Origin: Actinomycetes bacterium
Lineage (GTDB): Bacteria > Actinomycetota > Acidimicrobiia > Acidimicrobiales > Palsa-688
Reading direction: 5' to 3'
Assembly: GCA_021808665.1 (NCBI GenBank)
Contig: JAKBBA010000068.1
Span: forward strand, 1 to 17,233
DNA: 17,233 nt
Shown: in pieces, positions 1 to 7,739 of the stretch
Layout: every line of letters begins with the position of its first letter
How positions within the stretch are numbered: position 1 is the first letter of the stretch
Translations under genes and position numbers: made by a program
Notes under the pieces: generated by a model
Database searches by the model: none
What the model saw: only the letters and a program-made list of their open reading frames with translations
What the model was told of the DNA's origin: nothing

Positions 1-93
1 CGATGACGAAAGCGAGAAGGAGCGGAACGTCACTATCCCAAGGACGACTGTTACTACGAGGCCGATCAGCTTCAATATGAGTCGTGCCCGCAT
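1..93 (-). CDS. N-terminus of a membrane-anchored protein (partial, runs off the window)
   Basis: Reading leftward from an ATG at 93-91, all 31 codons to the window edge are open. The peptide begins MRARLILKLIGLVVTVVLG: a short basic start, then a hydrophobic stretch (about residues 5-23) that looks like a signal anchor or first membrane segment, then a Ser-rich part. A GGAG ribosome-binding site lies 8 bases before the ATG. The gene diverges from the ATPase gene at 348. Too little protein is present to name a family. The call rests on the open frame, the hydrophobic start and the ribosome-binding site. Confidence 0.5.
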   Translation of the reverse strand, partial: MRARLILKLIGLVVTVVLGIVTFRSFSLSSS

Positions 94-263
94 AGAGCCC
101 ACTCCAGCCCTTCGACGGCGACGGGCACCGCCTTGAGAACTCGACTGGCGGCTTCGCCTTATTCCGACACTTGACGGCCGATTCTGCATGGACCGGGGTC
201 CTTACTCAAGTCAAGGTGGCATCCAGGTCTGTTGGATTGTGAAAACTAGCGTGTCTAAATGAA

Positions 264-284
264 AGATAATGTTGGGTATTGTCT
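264..284. promoter_or_regulatory. Inverted repeat overlapping the -35 box, candidate operator
   Basis: AGATAAT (264-270) and ATTGTCT (278-284) form an imperfect inverted repeat, 6 of 7 pairs, with a 7-base spacer. The right arm coincides with the proposed -35 box, where a repressor would block transcription. The DeoR-family protein encoded at 3679-4524 is one candidate, but nothing in the sequence proves the pairing. Confidence 0.3.
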
Positions 285-307
285 CAACGGCGCGTGTGCT
301 ATAGAAT
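279..307 (+). promoter_or_regulatory. Candidate sigma-70-type promoter of the MsiK-type ATPase gene
   Basis: TTGTCT at 279-284 and TAGAAT at 302-307 (within TATAGAAT) are separated by exactly 17 bases. They lie about 40 bases upstream of the ATG at 348, leaving room for an untranslated leader with the ribosome-binding site. Consensus match only; no transcript data. Confidence 0.45.
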
Positions 308-347
308 ACGAAGGTTGGCGAAAGCCCGCACGACAGGAGAGGGGAAT

Positions 348-1439
348 ATGGCAACGGTCACTTTTGACAAGGCCACGAGGCTTTACGCTGGATCGACGAA
401 GCCGGCAGTCGATCAACTCGAGCTCGATATCAAGGATGGGGAGTTTCTTGTACTCGTAGGGCCTTCCGGTTGCGGGAAGTCCACTTCGCTGCGCATGCTT
501 GCCGGCTTGGAGGCGGTGGATCAAGGCTCGATCCGCATAGGCGACCGTGACGTTACAGACCTGCAGCCACGCGAACGCGACATTGCGATGGTGTTCCAGA
601 ACTACGCCCTTTACCCTCACTTCACAGTTGCGGACAATATGGCCTTCGCTCTGAAGATCGCCAAGGTTCCCAAGGACGAGATCGCTCGTCGAGTGCAGGA
701 AGCGGCGAAGCTGCTCGACTTGGAGCCGTATCTGGAGCGCAAGCCCAAGGCCCTTTCAGGTGGGCAGCGCCAAAGGGTTGCTATGGGCCGGGCAATCGTT
801 CGAGAGCCCCAGGTGTTCCTGATGGATGAGCCCCTGTCCAACCTCGACGCCAAGCTCAGGGTGCAAACGCGTACCCAGATCGCTGCTCTCCAGCGCCGTT
901 TGGGGACGACCACGGTGTACGTCACCCACGACCAGGTCGAGGCGATGACTATGGGGGACCGTGTCGCAGTGCTCAAGGACGGGCTTCTCCAGCAGGTCGG
1001 ATCCCCGAGGGAACTTTACGATTCGCCAGCGAACGTCTTCGTAGCCGGCTTCATCGGTTCGCCCCCCATGAACCTGGTCCCCGCCCGCCTTGGCTCTGAC
1101 GGCGCTGTAGTCGGTGGCGGGAGTGTACCGCTCAGCCGGGAACTCCTTGCGGCCGCCGCAGCCAAGCAGGTCGACGAAGTCACGATCGGTTTCCGTCCCG
1201 AGGACGTGACGATCGGGGATGCCGGATCGGGCATCGCTGTCGAAGTCCAGATCGTCGAAGAGCTCGGCGCCGACGCCTATGCCTACGCCACGCTCGTCGG
1301 ACCGAATTCCGGTCTGTCTCAGATCGTCGCACGAACCGACGGACGCCGACCACCGGCTCGAGGTGAGGTCGTGCACCTCGTCGTCAAGCCCGACCACGCC
1401 AGGGTCTTTGATCCACGGGACGGGCTACGCATCTGCTAG
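348..1439 (+). CDS. ABC sugar transporter ATP-binding protein, MalK/UgpC/MsiK type
   Basis: A 363-residue cytoplasmic ATPase that powers a carbohydrate ABC importer. Visible motifs in order: Walker A GPSGCGKST (38-46), Q-loop FQNY (Q84), signature LSGGQRQ (136-142), Walker B VFLMDEP (156-162), D-loop SNLDAKL (164-170) and H-loop (H194). A C-terminal regulatory TOBE/OB-type domain follows from about residue 235. Length and domain order are normal for the MalK/UgpC family. The ATG at 348 was chosen because AGGAGAGGGG sits just upstream; a longer frame exists but lacks such a site. No permease or binding-protein gene of the sugar type is next to it. Downstream it meets the alpha-galactosidase gene tail to tail. 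A stand-alone gene of this type resembles the shared MsiK ATPase of streptomycetes (inference). The class is firm; the sugar is unknown. Confidence 0.93.
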   Translation: MATVTFDKATRLYAGSTKPAVDQLELDIKDGEFLVLVGPSGCGKSTSLRMLAGLEAVDQGSIRIGDRDVTDLQPRERDIAMVFQNYALYPHFTVADNMAFALKIAKVPKDEIARRVQEAAKLLDLEPYLERKPKALSGGQRQRVAMGRAIVREPQVFLMDEPLSNLDAKLRVQTRTQIAALQRRLGTTTVYVTHDQVEAMTMGDRVAVLKDGLLQQVGSPRELYDSPANVFVAGFIGSPPMNLVPARLGSDGAVVGGGSVPLSRELLAAAAAKQVDEVTIGFRPEDVTIGDAGSGIAVEVQIVEELGADAYAYATLVGPNSGLSQIVARTDGRRPPARGEVVHLVVKPDHARVFDPRDGLRIC

Positions 1440-3682
1440 ACGGCGGGCTGCTGCCCGACGGCGTGGATCACTACCGCCTGGCCGGGTGTCAAAATTGGTA
1501 TGGTTAGGCCGACGAGTGACGCTCCGCGCCCGGTGAGTTCGACTGGGCCTGGCCACCAAGGCGGAGCTGTTCTCGCAACGGTTACCGGCTTGGCAAATAT
1601 GTCATCGACAGCAATCCTGTAGACGCGCCCTGGATCGAGACCATCCAGGCGCAACGGAGATGGAAGGCTGGCGCGGCTCGCCTCGAGTTGCGCTAAGCAG
1701 TACAGTCCCTCGCTTCCATCTTTCGCGACGACGCCGTGAGCGATCACGGACGCGTCGGAATGCTCCAACCGCACGACAGTTCCGCTGTGTATCAACCCGC
1801 GTCGTGCCTTGTAGAGCGCTGCCCAGCGGCGAAGGTAATCGAGGTCGTCATCGCCAAGGGCGGACACATCCCACTCGATGCCGGCATGGGCGAACAGGGC
1901 GGTCGCAGCTCTAAATGACAGGTCGGTGTGACGTCCGCTGACGTGCGCCCGCGGCGCTCCCACGTGCGAACCGATCATCTCCGGTGGGATCACAAGCGAC
2001 GTCCAGCGTTGGATCTCCTGGCGGTCGACTGGGTCGATTGAGTCGCTCGCCCACACCCGATCGCACAGGCGGAGCATCCCGAGGTCCACGCGACCTCCTC
2101 CGGAAGCGCACGACTCTATCTCGAGGCCGGGATGGCCGTCCTTCAACGCAGCGATCAAGGCGTAGAGGGCGAGCGTCTGGCGGTGTGCGGCCGGCCTCCC
2201 GTAAGCGTCGGCTGCGTCGGTCAGCGGGCGATTGTGATCCCACTTGAGATAGGAGATCGGGTACTCGCTTAGCAGGGCGTCGAGGCGATCCAGTAGGTAC
2301 GCGTAGACCTGAGGGCGACTCAGGTCGAGCACTTGCTGGTGGCGTCCCTCGGGCGGCAGGCGGCCTGATACGCCGAGCATCCACTCGGGGTGTGCTCGCG
2401 CGAGATCACTGTCGGGGCTTATCATCTCAGGTTCGACCCACAGGCCGAGCTGCATCCCGAGCTCTCCGACGGTGCCGGCGACACGATGAAGCCCGTCGGG
2501 CAGGCGACCTGTGTCTATCCACCAGTCGCCAAGGCCGCGCCGCTCGCTGGTTCGGCTGTGAAACCACCCGTCGTCGACGACAAAACGTTCGACACCAACT
2601 GCTGCGGCACTGCGTGCGAGTGCAATCAGACGTTCCTCGCTGACAGCGAAGTACATTGCCTCCCAGCTGTTGAACGTCAAAGGGCGAGGCGAGCGGGGGT
2701 GCGTTGGGCGGGAACGCAGATGAGAATGGAAGCGGGCGGAGAGGCCGTCGAAGCCTCGATTCGACCACCCCGCCAGTATTGCGGGTGCCTTGTAGGTTTC
2801 ACCCGGCCCCAGGTCGAGCTCGCCGGGGAGGAGAAGTTCCGACGCGCTGATCCATGTGGAGCCATCCGGACGTCGCTCCACCAGGTGGCGGTGGTTCCCG
2901 CTCCAGCACAGCGACACAGCCCAGGCCTCGCCGCTCCTCCAATCGCAGTCCTTGCTGCTGACGATCAAGGCAATAGGAAAGTCATGCCCGGAGCGTCCCT
3001 CCGTAGTGTCGCGCAGCCACGTTCCGAAGGTGACCGGTAGCTGATCAGCTATTCGCTCGGAACCCCATCGACCTGAAAGGGAGAGGATCTTGGCCGCCCT
3101 CTCAGGAACCGGCAATGACAGTGCCAGCGAATCGAGTTGGAAAGGAGTGTCTGCAGTGTTGGTAACAGACGCCTGCAGCGTGAGGATCCCGCTGGCGTCG
3201 ATTGCGAAGTCGACCGATGCCTCCAACCCGGCGTCGCGATCTGAGGCGGTCGAATGCAGCCGGTCCCACGACCGCGGCTTGTGCGCCTCGTCGATTGCTG
3301 GGTCACCTTCGCGTGCACGGACAACGTGTTCCAGTGTCGCGACGCTCCGGGGGAGATCTCGTAGCAGACGCACGGACCAGCCGCTGCCGTCGGGCCTGCG
3401 TCCGGAGATCCCGAGGGGGGCCGCCTGGCCACGAAACCGCTCGGCTACAACGGCCGAACGCTCGGGGTTATCTAGGCCGGCGTGTGCGACTGCGGGGACC
3501 GTCACGGCCACCAAGGCGGCCGCTTGCTCGTCTGTCAGTGTGCCGAGGTCCGCGCCCCAGTACAGGATCGACGGAAGTCCCGGACCGGACGTGTCCAAAA
3601 GAACGGCTACACCGCCGCCGCGGAGGTAGGCGAAGACTGATCCAGCAACTGGCGGTGAATCCGGCCCTGATTGGGGATTCAA
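1436..3682 (-). CDS. Alpha-galactosidase, glycoside hydrolase family 36
   Basis: A 748-residue enzyme expected to release terminal alpha-linked galactose from melibiose- or raffinose-type sugars. The GH36 pattern is clear: a beta-sandwich N-terminal part, then a (beta/alpha)8 barrel with GLWVEPEM (413-420), the nucleophile motif YLKWDHNR (D482), CASGGGRVD (525-533), and ASDSID (545-550) where the acid/base Asp (D547) lies. Length is as usual for bacterial GH36. No signal peptide is seen, so it is probably cytoplasmic and needs an importer. The start is TTG at 3682-3680, overlapping the regulator's TGA as TTGA; AGGTG lies 7 bases before it and no better start is visible. Its stop shares the tetranucleotide CTAG with the convergent ATPase gene. 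Alpha-galactosidase is the likely activity; alpha-N-acetylgalactosaminidase activity cannot be excluded from sequence. Confidence 0.92.
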   Translation of the reverse strand: MNPQSGPDSPPVAGSVFAYLRGGGVAVLLDTSGPGLPSILYWGADLGTLTDEQAAALVAVTVPAVAHAGLDNPERSAVVAERFRGQAAPLGISGRRPDGSGWSVRLLRDLPRSVATLEHVVRAREGDPAIDEAHKPRSWDRLHSTASDRDAGLEASVDFAIDASGILTLQASVTNTADTPFQLDSLALSLPVPERAAKILSLSGRWGSERIADQLPVTFGTWLRDTTEGRSGHDFPIALIVSSKDCDWRSGEAWAVSLCWSGNHRHLVERRPDGSTWISASELLLPGELDLGPGETYKAPAILAGWSNRGFDGLSARFHSHLRSRPTHPRSPRPLTFNSWEAMYFAVSEERLIALARSAAAVGVERFVVDDGWFHSRTSERRGLGDWWIDTGRLPDGLHRVAGTVGELGMQLGLWVEPEMISPDSDLARAHPEWMLGVSGRLPPEGRHQQVLDLSRPQVYAYLLDRLDALLSEYPISYLKWDHNRPLTDAADAYGRPAAHRQTLALYALIAALKDGHPGLEIESCASGGGRVDLGMLRLCDRVWASDSIDPVDRQEIQRWTSLVIPPEMIGSHVGAPRAHVSGRHTDLSFRAATALFAHAGIEWDVSALGDDDLDYLRRWAALYKARRGLIHSGTVVRLEHSDASVIAHGVVAKDGSEGLYCLAQLEASRASLPSPLRLDGLDPGRVYRIAVDDIFAKPVTVARTAPPWWPGPVELTGRGASLVGLTIPILTPGQAVVIHAVGQQPAV

Positions 3683-4524
3683 GCTGAGGCACCTGGCCTG
3701 CCGCCGGCGCGATCCGAGAGTCGTGTCACATCGCCCGGCGTCAGATCGGCACTGGTTGGGACGACTAAGAGCTCGCCGACCGCGTCTGCGAGTACGCTGC
3801 GGGCTTCAGCCGATATAGCGTCGTCGGTGACGAGCACATCTGCCTCGCCTAGAGAAGCGAAGGTGGACAGACCGATCTCGCCCCATTTGGTGTGGTCGGC
3901 GAGGACGACGAGCCGCCTGGCGGCTTCGACGAGTGCCCGGTTGACCTCGGACTCGGTGAGATTAGGTGTCGTGAAACCTGTACGCTCGGCCATGCCGTGG
4001 ACGCCCATGAACACGGCGTCGAAGTGCAGCGACCTGACTGTATTGAGGGCAATCGGCCCGACGAGGGCGTCCGATGGTGTGCGCACGCCGCCGGTGAGGA
4101 TTACGGTCGGCTCTATGTTCCCCGATGACCAAAGAACGTCGGCGATGCGGATCGAGTTCGTCACCACGGTAAGGCCTGCAATGCCAGGAAGGTGATGCGC
4201 AAGGGCGTATGTAGTCGTCCCGGCTGACAGCGCTATCGCCGAGCCGGGCATGATCATGGCTGCTGCGGAGCTCGCTATGAGGTCCTTCTCTCGCAGCTCC
4301 CTGTTGGCTTTGGCTTCGAAGCCAGGCTCCTCGGTTGACAGGTGGCCGTTGATCGTAGCGCCGCCGTGTACCTTCTCCAGCAAACCCTCACGGGCGAGAA
4401 TGTCGAGGTCACGCCGGATAGTCATGTCCGAGACGGCGAGCATCTGGGTGAGTTCCGAGACTCTCACCCCACCGGAGCGTCGGACCTGGTCAAGGATGAG
4501 GAACCGTCTTTGTTTCGCCAACAT
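3679..4524 (-). CDS. DeoR/GlpR-family transcriptional repressor
   Basis: A 281-residue sugar-metabolism regulator. The N-terminal DeoR helix-turn-helix spans about residues 5-57, with recognition region VSDMTIRRDLD (31-41) followed by the wing LLEKVHGGA. The C-terminal sugar-phosphate-binding, isomerase-like domain (about 75-235) shows AGTTT (101-105), VVTNS (120-124), LTGG (143-146), the block FMGVHGMAERTGFTTPNLTE (172-191) and ADHTKWG (209-215, with conserved K213). Such proteins usually repress nearby operons and are released by a phosphorylated sugar. The ATG at 4524 has TAAGG upstream. The gene overlaps the alpha-galactosidase start by 4 bases, so coupled translation and control of that gene are likely. 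It lies 42 bases after dapD on the same strand. The effector is not predictable here. Confidence 0.93.
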   Translation of the reverse strand: MLAKQRRFLILDQVRRSGGVRVSELTQMLAVSDMTIRRDLDILAREGLLEKVHGGATINGHLSTEEPGFEAKANRELREKDLIASSAAAMIMPGSAIALSAGTTTYALAHHLPGIAGLTVVTNSIRIADVLWSSGNIEPTVILTGGVRTPSDALVGPIALNTVRSLHFDAVFMGVHGMAERTGFTTPNLTESEVNRALVEAARRLVVLADHTKWGEIGLSTFASLGEADVLVTDDAISAEARSVLADAVGELLVVPTSADLTPGDVTRLSDRAGGRPGASA

Positions 4525-4566
4525 GGTCAGCCTTAAGGATAGATCCCGTCGAACTTAGTTGCGTTA

Positions 4567-5526
4567 CTATTGCGAGACGTGCAGGTCAGAGTTGAGGTCA
4601 CCCCACGAGGATGTTCGAGGCAGAACCTCGACGGCGCCGCTCAGGCTGTTGCGGCGAAACAGGAGGCCGGAGCGCCCGCTCAAGGACCGTGCCTTAAGTC
4701 TTGTTCCGTCCGGCAGCGAGACAATCGTTCCCGCCGTTAAATACAGTCCCGCTTCGACGACGCAGTCGTCTCCGAGCGCAATCCCGAGCCCGGAGTTCGC
4801 GCCGAGAAGGCAGCGCTTACCTAACGCTACCCGTTCCTTGCCGCCGCCCGACAGCGTTCCCTGGGTGGACGCCCCTCCACCAATATCCGACGCGTCGCCT
4901 ACGACGACTCCCTGACTGATCCTGCCTTCGACCATCGCTGTGCCGAGGGTTCCTGCGTTGAAGTTGACGAAACCCTCGTGCATTACGGTAGTGCCCGAAG
5001 CGAGGTAGGCGCCTAGGCGCACCCGGCTAGCGTCAGCTATGCGAACGCCAGACGGGACCACATAGTCCGCCATACGCGGGAATTTGTCGACCGAGTGCAC
5101 TTCGAGGTGGAGGCCGGCCACGGCGGCTTTAGAGCGGACCGATGGCAGGTCGGAGGGGTGGATTGGCCCTAGCGAGGTCCACGCTACATTCGGGAGGATC
5201 CCGAAGATACCGTCGAGGTTGACGTCGTTCGGCACGACCAAACGGTGCGAAAGGAGATGCAGCCTCAGATAGACGTCGTCTACTCCCGCCGGCGGGCGGT
5301 CGAGATCCTCGATGAAAGTCCGGAGTCGGACCCGGCGAACGCCGCGCGTCGGATCCTCACGGTCGACCCACTGAGCGGCCGACGTCGCTTGGCCGTCGAG
5401 GGACGATGCGGGCGGGTTTGCGTCCGCATCGGGGGGCGGCCCGAGAGCCGGCGTCGGATACAACGCCTCCAGGATCTCGTCCTCCCTCCAGGTTGCGAGT
5501 CCATCGGCCCAGGCTGGTCGTGGCAT
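4567..5526 (-). CDS. dapD: Tetrahydrodipicolinate N-succinyltransferase (actinobacterial DapD)
   Basis: A 319-residue enzyme of the succinylase branch of lysine and meso-diaminopimelate synthesis; it transfers succinyl from succinyl-CoA to tetrahydrodipicolinate in the cytoplasm. The N-terminal domain (to about 150) contains [20 protein letters not shown] (88-107). A left-handed beta-helix of hexapeptide repeats follows (about 155-285), with [19 protein letters not shown] (188-206) and [19 protein letters not shown] (242-260). E200 in MVEGRIS sits where the catalytic Glu of mycobacterial DapD is expected (family knowledge). Length matches the actinobacterial form rather than the shorter E. 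coli one. The ATG at 5526 has GAGG 3 bases upstream and a TANNNT box 7 bases upstream. Odd context: it precedes a sugar regulator and an alpha-galactosidase, with no other lysine gene in the window. Confidence 0.92.
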   Translation of the reverse strand: MPRPAWADGLATWREDEILEALYPTPALGPPPDADANPPASSLDGQATSAAQWVDREDPTRGVRRVRLRTFIEDLDRPPAGVDDVYLRLHLLSHRLVVPNDVNLDGIFGILPNVAWTSLGPIHPSDLPSVRSKAAVAGLHLEVHSVDKFPRMADYVVPSGVRIADASRVRLGAYLASGTTVMHEGFVNFNAGTLGTAMVEGRISQGVVVGDASDIGGGASTQGTLSGGGKERVALGKRCLLGANSGLGIALGDDCVVEAGLYLTAGTIVSLPDGTRLKARSLSGRSGLLFRRNSLSGAVEVLPRTSSWGDLNSDLHVSQ

Positions 5527-5533
5527 GACCTCG

Positions 5534-5539
5534 ATAGTA
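5534..5539 (-). promoter_or_regulatory. Candidate -10 element of a leaderless dapD transcript
   Basis: On the minus strand TACTAT is followed by 7 bases and the dapD ATG (5526-5524). A start site 6-7 bases after a -10 box would put the transcript's first base at or near the ATG, the arrangement of leaderless actinobacterial mRNAs. No clear -35 box is seen and a GAGG is also present, so this is tentative. Confidence 0.33.
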
Positions 5540-5619
5540 GTGGGACGGCCCCAACGCTACAGACGGGCCGGTTTACCTTTCGCAGCTCACACCCTCGGCG
5601 CTTCCGTCAACGCGGCCCG

Positions 5620-5625
5620 TAGCAT
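5620..5625 (+). promoter_or_regulatory. Candidate -10 element of the MFS transporter gene
   Basis: TAGCAT lies 6 bases before the ATG at 5632, and no ribosome-binding site is visible. This is again the spacing expected of a leaderless transcript. TANNNT is a weak pattern that can occur by chance, so this is only a candidate. Confidence 0.28.
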
Positions 5626-5631
5626 GAAGAA

Positions 5632-6846
5632 ATGCCCGAGAGCCCCGAGTCGACGGTGCACGCACCGCGAGGCCGAGGATCCACCGGTACCGATCTGTTG
5701 TTCATCGTACTGGCTTCTGCAGTCGCCCTGGAAGCTGTCGGTGTAGGTGTCCTATTCCCACTACTCGCGACGATTCAAAAGGATGACCACCTGCCGACAT
5801 ACGGGCTGGGGATGATGTCGGGGGCCAGTTTCTTTGCCGGCCTGATCGCCCAGCTCGCCATCACCCCGCATCTGGACGGAACTCGCTCCCGACGGGTTCT
5901 GCTTGCTGGCCTGGCTGTAGGGGCGGCGTCGCAGCTCTGCTTCGCGTCAGTTGGAAGTCTGTGGCTTCTCGTCGCTGCCCGGGCAGCGGGCGGAGTGGCC
6001 TTCGGGATCCTCCTCCCTGCGGCACTTCGCCAAGCGGGGGCGGGACGCGTCGGCGCCGAGCGCGGTCAACGCCTTGGAAGGATCTCGTCGTCGATGATGG
6101 CCGGGATCACAATCGGACCGTTGCTCGGAAGCGTCCTCTACTCACTCGGTGGTATCCGGCTCCCGTTCCTGGCGGTGGGCTTTCTCCTTGCCGGGTTGCT
6201 TGGCGCAGCCGTGGTACTCGACAGGCCCGACCCGGACGTGGACACGCCCGAAGCACCCAGCGCGAGCGAGAGCTGGCAGTTGCGGGGAATCCCGATCCGC
6301 ATGGTGGTCGTCGTCTTGCTCGTCGGCGCTGCTGCGCAGCTGCCCAACGGATTGTACGACGCGCTTTGGTCGCGCCTGCTCACCGATCGGGGTGCGAGCG
6401 CCCTTCTGATCGGCCTGAGCCTGACGCTTTTCGGAGCACCGTTCGTGGTGCTCGCACCGCTCGGAGGTCGTCTCGCTCTGCGGCGCGGACCTCTGCTTTG
6501 CGCAGCAGTAGCGCTAGTGATCGCGGACTGCTTCATGGCGAGCTACGGGTTCGTGCCGTCGCCTGTAGTGATCACCTTGCTCGGCGTCGCGGAAGCATGT
6601 GTGCAGTCTGTGGCCGTCCCGAGCGGGTACGCGCTCGTTGGTGAGGTCTTCCCCGACGAGCGGGCGGCGACTGGCCAGGGCTGGTTCGGCGCAGCGGGAA
6701 CCGCAGCGGCCGGTATCGCCGCGGTTACCGGCGCGCCGCTCTATGCGACCGTGGGTTCGGGGGCGGTATTCGCCGGCGGCGCAGCGATTAGCGCAGGTCT
6801 CGCAGCGGCGGCAGCGGCTACAGGGCTTCGACGACGTCGACGGTGA
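5632..6846 (+). CDS. Major facilitator superfamily transporter
   Basis: A 404-residue inner-membrane protein with about 12 hydrophobic segments in two halves. The first half spans about residues 21-196. A charged, Pro/Asp-rich cytoplasmic loop (197-222, DRPDPDVDTPEAPS) follows, and the second half spans about 223-397. LDGTRSRRVL (81-90), after the second segment, resembles MFS motif A. The tail is RRRRR. These features fit a proton-coupled exporter or importer; drug- or sugar-efflux subfamilies are plausible but no substrate can be named. It diverges from dapD across 105 bases and has no clear ribosome-binding site at its ATG. Its last 29 bases overlap the end of the convergent FAH-family gene. 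Length is normal. Confidence 0.88.
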   Translation: MPESPESTVHAPRGRGSTGTDLLFIVLASAVALEAVGVGVLFPLLATIQKDDHLPTYGLGMMSGASFFAGLIAQLAITPHLDGTRSRRVLLAGLAVGAASQLCFASVGSLWLLVAARAAGGVAFGILLPAALRQAGAGRVGAERGQRLGRISSSMMAGITIGPLLGSVLYSLGGIRLPFLAVGFLLAGLLGAAVVLDRPDPDVDTPEAPSASESWQLRGIPIRMVVVVLLVGAAAQLPNGLYDALWSRLLTDRGASALLIGLSLTLFGAPFVVLAPLGGRLALRRGPLLCAAVALVIADCFMASYGFVPSPVVITLLGVAEACVQSVAVPSGYALVGEVFPDERAATGQGWFGAAGTAAAGIAAVTGAPLYATVGSGAVFAGGAAISAGLAAAAAATGLRRRRR

Positions 6847-7666
6847 TCTCGCCGAGACCGGCGATCCGGCTGACGAGCCTGTCTCCCGCACCCATGTAAA
6901 TCTGCGGGTCACGGCGATTGCCGACACCGGCTGGCGTCCCCGTGAAAATGAGATCGCCGGGCCAGAGCGCGCACACCGACGACAGGCGGGCGACGAGCTG
7001 CGGCACCGACCAGATCATCTTCGAGGTACGGTCGTGTTGCATCACTTTGCCGTTGAGGCTGCATTCGATCTCCAGGTCGTCCGGGTCGTCGAGAGCACTG
7101 GGCGCAACCACAGCCGGACCGGTCGGCCCGAATCCTTTGAAGGATTTGCCGAGACTCCACTGCGGGGCGGCCCCGGCGAGCTGAACGTCGCGCGCCGAGA
7201 GATCCTGGCCGACCATCAAACCGGCTACGAATCGCCAACCGTCTTGTTCCTTGACCTTTTCTGCGTGGCGACCGATGACCGCCACCAGCTCGACCTCCCA
7301 ATCCATGCGACTCCCAACAGCTGCGACGGTGCTGGCGGGTCCGCCCAGGCAGCTCGGGAATTTGGTGAAAACCTGCGGCAACCCGTCGGTGTCATACCCG
7401 GCTTCAGCTGCGTGATCGCGGTAGTTGAGCCCGATAGCAAACACCTGGCGGGGCTTCGGAACGGGCGGTCCGAGAAGCGACACATCGACGGCGCCCTCAG
7501 AAACCGGTTCAAGGTTCGTTGCCCAACCCCAGAAACGGTCCCAGTCATCGAACAATGAAAGCGGCTCCGGGCCCCAGCGACCGCCGCTCGCGTCGAAGAC
7601 GTCGAGCGCGCCGGATTCCCACCAAATCGAGGCCCGGCCGGCCAGGTTCGCGAGACGTGGGATCAT
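6818..7666 (-). CDS. Fumarylacetoacetate hydrolase (FAH) family protein, last gene of the operon
   Basis: A 282-residue enzyme of the family that cleaves C-C bonds of 2,4-dioxo acids (acylpyruvate hydrolases) or performs related decarboxylation, isomerisation or hydration. Family hallmarks are present: IGLNYRDHA (78-86), VFTKFPS (99-105), the metal ligands E124 and E126 in MDWEVELVAVIG with D155 in GQDLSARD, KSFKGFGPTGP (174-184) and WPGDLIFTGTPAGVG (235-249). All key residues look intact. The ATG at 7666 is the only standard start in the open frame, although its ribosome-binding site is weak. It begins 73 bases after the dehydrogenase gene ends. It differs clearly from the other FAH-family protein here (8612-9484), so the two probably act on different substrates. 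Its 3' end overlaps the MFS gene by 29 bases. Exact reaction unknown. Confidence 0.88.
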   Translation of the reverse strand: MIPRLANLAGRASIWWESGALDVFDASGGRWGPEPLSLFDDWDRFWGWATNLEPVSEGAVDVSLLGPPVPKPRQVFAIGLNYRDHAAEAGYDTDGLPQVFTKFPSCLGGPASTVAAVGSRMDWEVELVAVIGRHAEKVKEQDGWRFVAGLMVGQDLSARDVQLAGAAPQWSLGKSFKGFGPTGPAVVAPSALDDPDDLEIECSLNGKVMQHDRTSKMIWSVPQLVARLSSVCALWPGDLIFTGTPAGVGNRRDPQIYMGAGDRLVSRIAGLGEITVDVVEAL

Positions 7667-7739
7667 CGTCGCCGGGTTGACGCGGTCCTCGACGGGCTGT
7701 GCGCCTTGCGGCGGCGGTCGCCCTGAAGCTCATTCAATG

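Larger units (their letters stand above)
94..347. other. Divergent intergenic region without a gene
   Basis: This 254-base gap separates two divergent starts. I see no convincing coding frame in it. It holds a likely promoter and an inverted repeat near 264-307 (listed separately) and a short GGACC-GG-GGTCC inverted repeat at 190-201 of unknown meaning. Confidence 0.5.

Noticed and set aside
190..201. GGACC-GG-GGTCC inverted repeat
   Set aside because: Short, with no promoter in register; likely chance in GC-rich DNA.
170..215. CTTGAC and GTCAAG as inverted repeat arms
   Set aside because: Only six bases each with a 34-base spacer; not distinguishable from chance.
756..1397. Long open frame on the minus strand inside the ATPase gene
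   Set aside because: Antisense to a gene with all ABC motifs. The translation shows no recognisable domain, and such shadow frames are common in GC-rich DNA.
2390..3040. 216-codon open frame on the plus strand inside the alpha-galactosidase gene
   Set aside because: Antisense to a conserved GH36 gene, with no ribosome-binding site or family motif.
6599..7558. 319-codon plus-strand open frame over the MFS end and the FAH gene
   Set aside because: It runs out of frame through the MFS C-terminus and antisense to a fully conserved FAH protein; composition looks non-protein-like.
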